A stretch of DNA of 27,438 nt from an uncultured Gemmatimonadota bacterium (lineage in GTDB: Bacteria; Gemmatimonadota; Gemmatimonadetes; Gemmatimonadales; Gemmatimonadaceae): the NCBI GenBank assembly GCA_946480295.1, contig CAMLIT010000054.1:1-27438 (forward strand). The letters are read 5' to 3'. Position 1 is the stretch's first letter; the number at the start of each line of letters is the position of its first letter. The notes under the pieces are model-generated. The model searched no databases, had not been told where the DNA came from, and worked only from the letters and a program-made list of their open reading frames with translations. Shown in pieces: positions 19,599-27,241 of this stretch. Both the position numbers and the translations under genes were made by a program.

Positions 19599-19628
19599 AT
19601 TATCGCTTCATTACGGAGCCATGAAGCG
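19599..19628 (-). promoter_or_regulatory. candidate exbD promoter with overlapping 8-bp palindrome
   Basis: On the minus strand GATAAT (19604-19599) matches 5/6 of the -10 consensus, 55 bases before the exbD start. Directly upstream CGCTTCAT (19604-19611) and ATGAAGCG (19621-19628) form a perfect 8-bp inverted repeat with a 9-bp spacer that fills the -10 to -35 interval. This placement is typical of a repressor operator. Iron control by Fur would suit exbD, but the sequence matches the Fur box only partly. Confidence 0.45.
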
Positions 19629-20003
19629 TGAATGAGGCTTCGATCATCTGCGCTCGTGGCTCGGGCGGTTCGACGCGGAATGGCGTGCCCGAGTCGCTGC
19701 CGGTCCCTCGCGCTGCGACATCGTGTGGAAACACAGGTATGTTATGCTGCGCCGGCGCGCGAAAGGCTGTAACGCACGGGCGGCCTCTGCACGGTGCCCC
19801 CCGCACAAACGACAGCGGTCCATCGCGTTAGGCCGCCGGGACGACGCGGCGGGGCGTATTATGCTGCGTGGCACGCGCCGCATAAGCTGCACGATCGAGT
19901 GCGGAGGCCCCAGCCGCCCGAAGGTCCCCCCCCTGGCCATACGCCAGGAACCGCCGCGCGCCAAACCTCGCTTCCCGCCGCCGCGCCCCAGCAGCAAACG
20001 CCC
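19629..20003. other. non-coding stretch between exbD and the spermidine-synthase-like gene
   Basis: About 375 bases without a convincing gene. Short open frames exist on both strands, but they lack RBSs and give Arg/Pro-rich peptides. It holds two copies of TTATGCTGCG (19742-19751 and 19859-19868), the second of which is half of an inverted repeat, and one CGTTAGGC (19825-19832). The left end merges with the exbD promoter region; the right end is the 3' flank of the minus-strand gene ending at 20004. Confidence 0.55.
19859..19885. repeat. imperfect inverted repeat in the non-coding stretch
   Basis: TTATGCTGCG (19859-19868) and CGCCGCATAA (19876-19885) pair with one mismatch around a 7-nt loop. 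No T-run flanks it, so a terminator is not indicated; it may be a hairpin in the 3' region of the gene ending at 20004 or a protein-binding site. Confidence 0.45.
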
Positions 20004-22067
20004 CTACTCGTCCGACCGCATCCGCAGGATCGGCAGCAGGCTGTTGTCGTCGTCCGTCCACCGCCGCAGCCCGCGCGGGACGACGATCCGCGTCCCCGCG
20101 CGCGCCACCGGCGGCAGCCGCAGGAAGGCGGTGTCCGCGGTGACGAGCACCCAGTCCGCCGCGAACAGGTCGCGCGCAAAATCATCGTCGGTCGTCACGA
20201 GCAGGGACGCGAGCCCCGCGCGATCGGCGAGCTGCCGCACCACCGGCGGCAGGTCCAGAAAGTGGTTCGACACGTGAAAGGCGACGATGCCGCCCGGCCG
20301 CAGGTGCCGGCGATAGAGCGCGAGCGCCTCGCTCGTGATGAGGTGGACGGGGATGGCGTCGCCCGAGAACGCGTCCACCACGAGCACGTCGTAGCGCTGC
20401 GGCGGCTCGCGGGAGAGCGACACGCGCGCGTCGCCGGGAACGACCTCGATCCGGGCGCGGGAGTCGCGCAAATAGGTGAAGTACCGCCGCGCGATCGGCT
20501 CGACGGCCGGGTTGATGTCGTAGAAGCGGAGCACGTCGCCCGGACGGCCGTAGGCGGCGATCGTCCCGGTGCCGAGGCCGATGACGCCGATGCGGCGCGA
20601 CCGCGTACCGCAGCAGTAGTCGAGCGCCAGCCCGACGCCGGAGGGGTGGCCGTAGTAGGTCGTCGGCGTCCGCGACAGGTCGGCGCGGAAGACCTGCTCG
20701 CCATGCTCGATCAGGCCGTGGAAGAGGGTACGCACGGGCGCGTGATAGCCCCTCCCGCGCGCCTGCGTGACGTGCAGCGTGCCGTAGAAGTTGCGGACCT
20801 GGAGCAGCCGCTGCGTGCGGTCGGCGCGCACCTGCGCGACGACGACGCCGGCGGTGGCCAGGACGGCGGCGATGCCCAACGAGCGCACGAACTCGCCCGC
20901 CGGCCAGAGCGCCACGAGTCCGAGGACGGCGGCGAAGCAGAGGGCGATCGCCAGCTCGTAGTCGCCGGGGAGCACGAGCGGCGCCGCGATGCCGACGAGC
21001 ATGGCGCCGAGCGCGCCGCCGACGGCGACGTGAAGATAGAATGCCGTGAGCCGCGCCGGCGCGGGGCGGGTGCGATAGAGCTCCGAGTGGCAGAACAGGC
21101 AGAGCGCGAAGAGCGCGCCGCAGTAGAGCGCCACGGCGCGCGGCACCGACACCGACAGGTCGCCGTTATGCAACCGCCAGCCGGCGGCGATCAGCGCGGC
21201 CGCGGCGAGCGCGATCACCACAGGCCGCGGGTGCCACCCCTCGCCGAAGGCGACGACGAAGCTGAGCAGGTACGCGACGAGAGGGAGGATCCAGAGCAGC
21301 GGGATCGTGGCGACGTTCTGGCTCAGGCGATTCGTCACGGCCGCGAGGAGCATCGAGCCGCACGCCGCGAACAGCACCCACCTGACGCGCCGGCCCGGCG
21401 TCGCGCGCGTCGTCGCCACCACGGCGCGTTCGGCCGTGCCGGGCACCGGCAGGTCGCCGAGGCGCCAGGCGATGGTCGCGCACGTCGCGGCGAGCAGCGC
21501 CACGCCGGCGGCGAGCGTCGCGACCTGTGCGCGAAGGCCGAGATGCGGCTCGACGAGCCAGGGGTAGACGAGCAGCCCGAGGAGGGAGCCCGCGTTGGAC
21601 ACCGCGTACAGCCGGTACGGCCGCCGCCCGGGTGCCGTACCGACGTCGGCGCGCGCGTACCACGCCTGGAGCAGGGGGCTCGTGATCGACAGGGTCACGA
21701 ACGGCAGGCCGATCAGCACCGTCAGCAGCCAGAAGACGCTCGCGATCGGGTACGTCGGGCTCGCGCGCAGCTCCGCGTGCGCGGTCAGGACGAGCTGCCC
21801 GAGCGACAGCACGAGCAGCCCCAGGTACGTCGCCGCCTGGATGCGCGGCCGCGTGCGCGTCGCCAGCCAGTGCGCGCCGAGATAGCCGAGCAGCAGCGCG
21901 GACTGGAACCAGACGAGGCACGCCGTCCACACGGCAGCCGAGCCGCCGAGCAGCGGCAGCAGCCGCTTGCCGGCGATCGGCTCGATGAGGAAGAGCAGGG
22001 CGCTGCCGAGGAAGATCGCGACGGCGTAGCGGACGCGCGCGTCGCGCCCCGCCGCGACGGCGCTCAG
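20004..22067 (-). CDS. membrane-bound spermidine-synthase-like protein (MFS-like helices plus methyltransferase-fold domain)
   Basis: About 687 aa if begun at CTG 22067. The N-terminal two thirds hold ten or more membrane helices, beginning [18 protein letters not shown] and [15 protein letters not shown]. The C-terminal part (from about residue 440) is a spermidine-synthase/Rossmann domain: [30 protein letters not shown], and [17 protein letters not shown]. This is the widespread fused MFS/spermidine-synthase architecture; aminopropyl transfer has not been generally proven for it. The start is odd: homology points to codon 22034, which is GTC, and no ATG, GTG or TTG lies between the upstream stop and the first helix. 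CTG 22067 overlaps the upstream TGA (CTGA), suggesting coupling to the selenoprotein gene. Confidence 0.9.
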   Translation of the reverse strand: MSAVAAGRDARVRYAVAIFLGSALLFLIEPIAGKRLLPLLGGSAAVWTACLVWFQSALLLGYLGAHWLATRTRPRIQAATYLGLLVLSLGQLVLTAHAELRASPTYPIASVFWLLTVLIGLPFVTLSITSPLLQAWYARADVGTAPGRRPYRLYAVSNAGSLLGLLVYPWLVEPHLGLRAQVATLAAGVALLAATCATIAWRLGDLPVPGTAERAVVATTRATPGRRVRWVLFAACGSMLLAAVTNRLSQNVATIPLLWILPLVAYLLSFVVAFGEGWHPRPVVIALAAAALIAAGWRLHNGDLSVSVPRAVALYCGALFALCLFCHSELYRTRPAPARLTAFYLHVAVGGALGAMLVGIAAPLVLPGDYELAIALCFAAVLGLVALWPAGEFVRSLGIAAVLATAGVVVAQVRADRTQRLLQVRNFYGTLHVTQARGRGYHAPVRTLFHGLIEHGEQVFRADLSRTPTTYYGHPSGVGLALDYCCGTRSRRIGVIGLGTGTIAAYGRPGDVLRFYDINPAVEPIARRYFTYLRDSRARIEVVPGDARVSLSREPPQRYDVLVVDAFSGDAIPVHLITSEALALYRRHLRPGGIVAFHVSNHFLDLPPVVRQLADRAGLASLLVTTDDDFARDLFAADWVLVTADTAFLRLPPVARAGTRIVVPRGLRRWTDDDNSLLPILRMRSDE

Positions 22068-22633
22068 TCGCGCCCCACGCCCAGCGCGTCCGCCACGCGG
22101 TTGATGTAGTTGAACCACGCCGCGATCAGCGTGATCTGCAGGATCGCCCGATCGTCGAAGCCCGCCTCGTGCAGCCGCGCGTGATGCGCCGGGGAGATGC
22201 ACGTCGCGTCCTCCGTGAGCTGGACCACGTACTCGGCCATCACGCGCTCGGCGTCCGTGATGGGGGCGCTCCGCCAGTCCGATCGCAGCGCCTCCACCAG
22301 CTCCTCGTCGAGCGTCTCCCTACGCAGAAACTCTGCGTGCGAGGCAATTCAATACCGACATCGGTTGGTGACCGAGACCATCGTCGCGATCATCTCGTGC
22401 TGGCGCCGCGCGAGCGGGAGGTCGGGCGACATCAGCGCGCCGAAGGTCGCGAACGCGTGGTAGAGCGCGTCGGGGATCAGGCTGTGCGACGCGACGATCG
22501 CCGACGGCTCGCCCGCGGGCACCGGGAAGACGGGGTTGCCGTACGTCGGGGGATAGAGCGCCCGCTGCATCGCACGCGCGCGCGCCAGGGCCTCGTCGCC
22601 GCTGGCGAAGGGGACGGTTTCGATCCAGGTCAT
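22064..22633 (-). CDS. AhpD/carboxymuconolactone-decarboxylase-like selenoprotein with in-frame TGA (Sec95)
   Basis: Read through one TGA (22351-22349), the gene encodes 189 residues. The first 94 end [15 protein letters not shown]; the TGA is codon 95; the frame then continues [12 protein letters not shown] to the C-terminus [16 protein letters not shown]. Glu80, Cys92, position 95 and His99 fit the AhpD motif E-x11-C-x2-C-x3-H exactly, with Sec replacing the second cysteine (Cys133 in Mycobacterium tuberculosis AhpD). AhpD-type proteins are all-helical thiol peroxidases/disulphide reductants. AGAGGG six bases before the ATG at 22633 supports the start. A SECIS-like hairpin lies right after the TGA. 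It is divergent from the phosphofructokinase gene and overlaps the downstream membrane-protein gene. The alternative is a plain nonsense mutation, which the catalytic position and hairpin argue against. Confidence 0.85.
22319..22344 (-). promoter_or_regulatory. putative bacterial SECIS element directing Sec insertion
   Basis: On the minus strand ACGCAG (22338-22333) and CTGCGT (22327-22322) form a perfect 6-bp stem around the loop AGTTT. A lower stem CCT (22344-22342) / AGG (22321-22319) is separated by a CGC bulge. Exactly 16 nt lie between the TGA and the loop, and the second loop base is G. Both meet the published bacterial SECIS description (short apical loop 16-37 nt after UGA with G in the first two loop positions). 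The codons used here (CGA, TGT, TAT, ATT, GCA, TTT, CGT, AGG) are ones the rest of the gene mostly avoids. Confidence 0.75.
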
Positions 22634-22732
22634 TCGATGCCCTCTGGGGAGGGGGAGGGGGTGCTCAACCCTAACGCGCGTGCCTCCCGCCGCAAGATGT
22701 CGTCCGGATCTGTCGCCCGCCGCATGGAGATG

Positions 22733-22738
22733 TATGAT
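22733..22738 (+). promoter_or_regulatory. candidate -10 element for the phosphofructokinase gene
   Basis: TATGAT matches 5/6 of the sigma-70 -10 consensus and lies 55 bases before the ATG at 22793, in the 159-bp region shared with the divergent selenoprotein gene. No convincing -35 is visible at 16-18 bases upstream. Confidence 0.35.
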
Positions 22739-22792
22739 CCAGACAGACGCAGACGTGCCCAACGACAACGACCCGACGGCGAGGGCGGCTCC

Positions 22793-23983
22793 ATGAGCGG
22801 TTCACGGGGGACGATCGCGATCCTGACCGGCGGCGGCGACGTGCCGGGGCTCAATCCGGCGATCCGCGCCATCACCATCCGCGCCCTCCGCGAGGGGTAT
22901 CGGGTGGTTGGCATCCGCCGCGGCTGGGCGGGGCTCGTCGACTACGTCCCGGAGAAGGGTGTCGAGAACCACCAGAACGTGGAGGAGCTCTCGGAGGCGA
23001 TCGTCAACCGCGCGGGGCGCACCGGCGGCACCTTCCTCCACACCTCGCGCACGCGGCCGAGCCACCTTCCGCGCGAGCGCGTGCCCAAGCACCTCGCCGG
23101 CTATGACGAGAAGATCAACGACATCACGCGCGACGTGCTCCGCAACCTGGAGCACATCGGCGTGGACGTGCTGATCCCGATCGGCGGCGACGACACTCTC
23201 AGCTACGGCAAGCGGCTGCACGACGAGGGCGTGCACGTGGTCGCCATCCCGAAGACGATGGACAACGACGTCTACGGGACCGACTACTGCATCGGCTTCA
23301 GCACCTGCGTGACGCGCACGATCGAGCTGACGCACCGGTTGCGCACGTCCGCCGGCTCGCACGAGCGCTTTCTCGTCATTGAGGTCTTCGGCCGCTACGC
23401 CGGCTTCACGGCGCTGCTGCCGACGATGGCCGGTGCGGCGGACCGGTGCGTCATCCCGGAGCACCCGGCCGACGTCGAGCACCTGACGGAGCTCATGACG
23501 TACGACCGCAATCGGCACCCGAGCCATTACGCGGTGCTGCTCGTCTCCGAGGGCGCGCGCCTCACCTCGCAGCAGATGATGAGCTTCGAGAGCGAGGAGA
23601 CGGACATGTTCGGCCACCGCAAGCTCGGCGGCATCGGCGACAAGGTCGCCTCGGCGCTGAAGGAATACTCGCCGCGCTTCAACGACGGCCGCCGCATCGA
23701 CGTCGTGAACCAGCGGCTCGGCTACCTCGTGCGCTCCGGCGATCCCGACGCGCTCGACTCCATCGTGCCGATGGCGTTCGGGAATCTCGCGCTGGACTGC
23801 GTCCTCAAGAAGCAGTACGGCCGGCTCGTGAGCATCCACCGCGGCTTCTACGACACCGTCCCGATCTCCACCGTCACGACGGAGAAGAAGGTCGTGGATG
23901 TGCCGCGATACTACAACACGGAGCGCCTGCGGCCGATCTACGAGTTCGACGGCGCCCCGCTGTTCATCATGACCAGCGACTGA
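22793..23983 (+). CDS. 6-phosphofructokinase, probably pyrophosphate-dependent
   Basis: A 396-aa PfkA-superfamily enzyme that phosphorylates fructose 6-phosphate to fructose 1,6-bisphosphate in glycolysis. The fold is clear from I-A-I-L-T-G-G-G-D-V-P-G-L-N at 8-21. The phosphoryl-donor site reads G-G-D-D-T (131-135) rather than G-G-D-G-S, and the catalytic loop reads P-K-T-M-D-N-D with Lys154 and catalytic Asp157 rather than P-G-T-I-D-N-D. An Asp after G-G-D and a Lys before T-x-D-N-D are the known marks of PPi-dependent PFKs (EC 2.7.1.90), so PPi is the likely donor and the step may be reversible. The length exceeds E. coli PfkA (320 aa), with an extra C-terminal region. GAGG eight bases before the ATG supports the start. 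It is convergent with the gene at 23991, seven bases apart. Confidence 0.93.
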   Translation: MSGSRGTIAILTGGGDVPGLNPAIRAITIRALREGYRVVGIRRGWAGLVDYVPEKGVENHQNVEELSEAIVNRAGRTGGTFLHTSRTRPSHLPRERVPKHLAGYDEKINDITRDVLRNLEHIGVDVLIPIGGDDTLSYGKRLHDEGVHVVAIPKTMDNDVYGTDYCIGFSTCVTRTIELTHRLRTSAGSHERFLVIEVFGRYAGFTALLPTMAGAADRCVIPEHPADVEHLTELMTYDRNRHPSHYAVLLVSEGARLTSQQMMSFESEETDMFGHRKLGGIGDKVASALKEYSPRFNDGRRIDVVNQRLGYLVRSGDPDALDSIVPMAFGNLALDCVLKKQYGRLVSIHRGFYDTVPISTVTTEKKVVDVPRYYNTERLRPIYEFDGAPLFIMTSD

Positions 23984-23990
23984 GCGCGGC

Positions 23991-24716
23991 TCAGCGGCTC
24001 GGCACCACGCGGTAGGTCACGACGAGCGGCCCGTCCTCGCCGGGGCGGGTCTGCGGCCAGAGCATGATCGCCGCGCCACTCGGCGCGGCGAGCCGGATGC
24101 CGCGCGTCGGCAGCTCGGTGAGGAGGTCGCCGCCGGCGGCGAGTTGCCCGTCCGGCACCGCGGCGAGCATCGAGTCGGCGACGGGTCCGTAGACCGCCGG
24201 AAGGGTCTGCCGCACGGTGCGCTCGAACTTCTCCGGGTGGCGGGTGCGGGCTTCGGGCGTGTCGAAGTGCACGAGCACCGTGTCGCCCGTGCGCTCCGCG
24301 TACATCCCGGCGCCCAGGTCGTGACGCCCGTCACCGATCATCGGCGAGAGCGAAGGGGTGGCCGGAGCCGCCGGCGTTCCGGCGGCCGAACCCGTGGGCC
24401 GCACGGGGAAGGCGGTGTCGCGCGCGGCCGGGGCGGTCGCGGCCGCGACGCGTGCGGTGTGTCTCGCGACGCTCCGGCTCGCCGGCGCCGGCAGGGAGCC
24501 GGCCGCGGAGCGGCCGACGCCAAGGAGGGCGACGGCGATCCCGACGACGGCGACGACGGACAGGCCGGTCGCCACCCGCAGCACCTGGCGACGGAGGCGC
24601 GCGCGGGCCTCGAGGTTGGCCTCGCGACGGCAGTGAAGGCAGACGGTGGTGCCCGGCCGCAGGTCGTGCGGGCAGGGACGGGGAGTCGCTCGCGACATGG
24701 GTGTGTTCGTCGGCAT
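23991..24716 (-). CDS. membrane protein with N-terminal Cys-rich zinc-ribbon-like motif, function unknown
   Basis: A 241-aa protein. The N-terminus has C15-P-H17 and C26-L-H-C29, a half or degenerate zinc-ribbon pattern (C-x-H ... C-x-x-C), then a basic segment (E-A-R-A-R-L-R-R-Q), and one membrane helix at about 49-67. A Pro/Ala/Thr-rich linker follows (about 70-130). The C-terminal domain (about 140-241) carries G-D-T-V-L-V-H-F-D-T-P-E-A-R-T and ends V-V-T-Y-R-V-V-P-S-R. The topology is likely cytoplasmic metal-binding head, one span, and an exported tail. I recognise no family. ATG 24716 is used; ATG 24698 is possible, and neither has a good RBS. It is divergent from the ABC substrate-binding gene by 166 bases. 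Confidence 0.7.
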   Translation of the reverse strand: MPTNTPMSRATPRPCPHDLRPGTTVCLHCRREANLEARARLRRQVLRVATGLSVVAVVGIAVALLGVGRSAAGSLPAPASRSVARHTARVAAATAPAARDTAFPVRPTGSAAGTPAAPATPSLSPMIGDGRHDLGAGMYAERTGDTVLVHFDTPEARTRHPEKFERTVRQTLPAVYGPVADSMLAAVPDGQLAAGGDLLTELPTRGIRLAAPSGAAIMLWPQTRPGEDGPLVVTYRVVPSR

Positions 24717-24882
24717 CGGATGCAACCGTGTGACGCTCGACGGACGCAAGCGCAACGGCGCGCGCCATTGCGTGAACCCGACGGGCGTCGAATGTTGTGG
24801 CCGCGAGGACGGGGCGCCGCCACACGCGCAATGCTCGCGCGTGTCCCGCCCCCCTCGGTCCCGTGCGTCGGGAGGTGTTCCC

Positions 24883-25950
24883 ATGGGTGCTCGCGGCTGG
24901 TTCCCGTCTCCCTCCTCTACCTCCGCGCGACGGGCCCTCCTCGCGCTGGGCGCCGCACTGGCGCTCTCCGGCTGCGGACGCGGAGATGAACGCGCGGCAG
25001 CCGACCGCTCGAACGTGCGACAGGCGGGGCAACCCGGCGGCAGCGCCGGCGCCACGATCGCGCTCATCCGCGCCGCCGACTGGGTGGGGAGCGAGTGGAG
25101 CGAGGACGCGATCCGCGTCGGCCTGCGCGAGGAGGGGCTCGAGGAGGGGCGCGACTTCCGCTTCCACGTGTCGAGCGCGCAGGGCGACCTCGCCACGATC
25201 CCCTCGCTGATCGACGCGGCGCGCGACGCGCACGCGCGGGTCATCGTCGCCCTCCAGGACCCGACGCTCCGCGTGGCGGTGCAGCGCGCGCATGACATCC
25301 CCGTCGTCTTCCACGTCCTCGCCGATCCGTTCGCGGCCGGCGCGGGCACGAGCGACTCGAACCACCTCGCGAACATCACGGGCGTCTACTCGCCCGGCTT
25401 CGGCGATCCGGAGCAGGAGCAGCGCATCGCGCTCATCCGGCGGCTCGTCCCGAAGGCGCACCGGGTCGGCGTGCTGTTCGCGCCCGACGAACCGTACGCC
25501 GTGGCGATGAAGGACAAGATGACGAGCGCCGGCCGCCGCGTCGGGCTCGACGTCGTCGCCGTGCCCGTGCCGAGCATGGGCGAGGCCGGGGCGGCCGCGA
25601 CCACGCTCGTCGCCCGGAACGTGGACGCGATCGAGATCTTCGGCAATGCGGCGCACGCCGGCTTCATGCCGATCATCCAGGTGGCGAACGCGCACCGCGT
25701 GCCGGTCTTCTCGCCCTCGCCGTACGAGATGCTGAAGGGCGCGATGGCTGCCATCTACCCAGACTTCGCCGACGGCGGCATCGTCGCCGGCCACATGGTC
25801 GGGCGGATCCTCAAGGGGGAGAGCCCGGGGAAGATCCCCTTCCATCGCGTGACGAAGACGAAGACGCTGATCGGGCACGGGATCGCGGCGAGCGATGCCG
25901 CGGGCGCGGCGGCGCCAAGCCTGGGGATGGCGACGGCGCACCGGCCATAG
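24883..25950 (+). CDS. ABC-transporter substrate-binding lipoprotein (ABC_sub_bind / PF04392 type)
   Basis: A 355-aa protein. GGAGG seven bases before the ATG supports the start. The signal peptide ends in the lipobox L-A-L-S-G-C with Cys31. The mature protein is a two-lobed periplasmic binding fold: a first lobe starting A-T-I-A-L-I-R-A-A-D-W-V-G, V-I-V-A-L-Q-D-P-T-L, P-V-V-F-H-V-L-A-D-P-F, and N-I-T-G-V-Y-S-P-G; a second lobe starting R-V-G-V-L-F-A-P-D-E-P. The end F-A-D-G-G-I-V-A-G-H-M-V-G-R-I-L-K-G and P-G-K-I-P-F is typical of this family, some members of which bind aromatic amino acids. The ligand here is not known. It is the first gene of an operon with a STAS-domain protein (16 bases downstream) and a permease. 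Confidence 0.92.
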   Translation: MGARGWFPSPSSTSARRALLALGAALALSGCGRGDERAAADRSNVRQAGQPGGSAGATIALIRAADWVGSEWSEDAIRVGLREEGLEEGRDFRFHVSSAQGDLATIPSLIDAARDAHARVIVALQDPTLRVAVQRAHDIPVVFHVLADPFAAGAGTSDSNHLANITGVYSPGFGDPEQEQRIALIRRLVPKAHRVGVLFAPDEPYAVAMKDKMTSAGRRVGLDVVAVPVPSMGEAGAAATTLVARNVDAIEIFGNAAHAGFMPIIQVANAHRVPVFSPSPYEMLKGAMAAIYPDFADGGIVAGHMVGRILKGESPGKIPFHRVTKTKTLIGHGIAASDAAGAAAPSLGMATAHRP

Positions 25951-25966
25951 CCGGCCAGTCGTCGCC

Positions 25967-27241
25967 ATGCTCGTCGAGACGGCGTCCGACGGCGCGGCGG
26001 CCGTGGTGCGGCTCGAGGGCCGCCTGGACGCGGAGCACGCGCTGGACCTGGCCGATGCGCTCGAGCGGCTCGCGCACGCGGGCGCACGCTCGGTGGTCGT
26101 CGACCTGGGCGCGGTCACGTACGTGAGCTCGGCCGGCACGCGCACGCTCACGCGCTGCGCGCGCGACTTCGCCGCCGTGCGCGGCGAGCTGTTCGTCGCC
26201 GCGCCCCCGCTGGTGGTGCGCGACGCCCTCTCCGCGGAAGGGCTGGCGGAGGCGATCGTCGCCGCCGCGGGCGACGGCGGCCGCACCCGCCGGATCTCCG
26301 CGGCGCTCGACCTGGCCAGCCGCCACACGACGGAGTGGCGGCGCACGGAGCCGCGCGGCGCGAGCGGCCTGCACGAGGTGGTCCCCCGCGATGCGGGCGC
26401 CACCCTCGTCTGCCGCGTGCACGGGCCCGTGCTCGCCCTCGGCGCCGAGCTCCCCGCGTCGCTCGCGTCGACGCCGGCGTCCTTTCCCGACGACTCGATC
26501 GGGCTCGGCCTGGGAGCGATCGGCGGGCCCGCGGACACGCGCACGCGCGCGGGCGAGCTCGTAGCCGCGGGCGGCGCCGTGATCTGCCAGCCGACCGACG
26601 GCGCGCGCGTCCCCGACCACCTGGCGCGGATCGGCGACCACGTGCCGACCGCCACGCTGATCTCCGGCGTGAGCTGTCACGGGCGCATGTCGCACCTCGT
26701 CCGCTTTCGCGCGGCGCGGCCCGGGCAGCCGGTGTCCCTGTCGGAGGTCGCCGCCGTCTGCCTCGACGCGACGGGCGCCGAGTGCGCCGGGATCGTCCTC
26801 GTCGGCGAGGCGGCGTGGCTCGTCGGCGCGTCCGCGCTCACGCCGCCGGGCACCGCGATGGAGGGCGACGATGGGGTCGCGGAGCTGCGCGCCCGGCTGC
26901 ACTTCACGGCGGGGCTCGCGTTCGACGGCACGACGGCGATCGCCGTCGCCGTCGTCGCGCGGCGGGCACCCGGCCTGCTCGCGCCGCAGCTCCGGCCGCT
27001 GGATCCGTCGGGCGCGCTCGTCGGCCACTGCCACGCCGCGGTGCTCACGCATCACGTCGTGCCGCAGCGCACCACCGACGTCGCGCGCGTCGTGGACACG
27101 TGCCTCCGGCGCGCCACCGTGCGCGCGGTGCTCCATCTGCTGCTCGACGACCGGGAGCCCGTCGCGCCGCGCGAGAGCGCGTTCGTGCGCGGGCTGGCCT
27201 GGGCCGCGCCGATCGCCTCCGTCGAGGAGGCGCCGCCGTGA
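25967..27241 (+). CDS. STAS-domain protein with an unrecognised C-terminal region, inside an ABC-transporter operon
   Basis: A 424-aa protein. Residues about 1-95 form a STAS (anti-sigma-factor-antagonist) domain: V-V-R-L-E-G-R-L-D-A-E-H-A-L-D-L, then V-V-V-D-L-G-A-V-T-Y-V-S-S-A-G-T-R-T-L with the usual phosphorylatable Ser in S-S-A-G. Residues about 140-424 form a second region with strands such as T-L-V-C-R-V-H-G-P-V-L-A-L-G, L-I-S-G-V-S-C-H-G-R and A-G-I-V-L-V-G-E-A-A-W-L-V-G, which I cannot assign. It sits between the substrate-binding lipoprotein (16-bp gap) and the permease, whose GTG overlaps its TGA (GTGA). A regulatory role on the transporter, or sensing coupled to transport, is inferred from position only. 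ATG 25967 is used; no strong RBS is present. Confidence 0.82.
   Translation: MLVETASDGAAAVVRLEGRLDAEHALDLADALERLAHAGARSVVVDLGAVTYVSSAGTRTLTRCARDFAAVRGELFVAAPPLVVRDALSAEGLAEAIVAAAGDGGRTRRISAALDLASRHTTEWRRTEPRGASGLHEVVPRDAGATLVCRVHGPVLALGAELPASLASTPASFPDDSIGLGLGAIGGPADTRTRAGELVAAGGAVICQPTDGARVPDHLARIGDHVPTATLISGVSCHGRMSHLVRFRAARPGQPVSLSEVAAVCLDATGAECAGIVLVGEAAWLVGASALTPPGTAMEGDDGVAELRARLHFTAGLAFDGTTAIAVAVVARRAPGLLAPQLRPLDPSGALVGHCHAAVLTHHVVPQRTTDVARVVDTCLRRATVRAVLHLLLDDREPVAPRESAFVRGLAWAAPIASVEEAPP

Noticed and set aside
19600..19806. A 68-codon minus-strand frame upstream of exbD
   Set aside because: No RBS, Pro/Arg-rich composition, and it overlaps the predicted exbD promoter and operator.
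19740..19890. An integron attC-like site, prompted by GTTATGC and GTTAGGC sequences
   Set aside because: The matching RYYYAAC partner core and the paired inner boxes are missing, and there is no integrase or cassette array.
22064..22633. Reading the AhpD-like locus as a frameshifted or nonsense pseudogene
   Set aside because: Both halves are in the same frame, the only interruption is TGA at the catalytic Cys, and a SECIS-like hairpin follows at the right distance.
24760..24845. Long-range partial inverted repeat around CATTGCGTG and CACGCGCAATG
   Set aside because: The arms need a 2-base bulge and several mismatches, which is unremarkable in GC-rich DNA.
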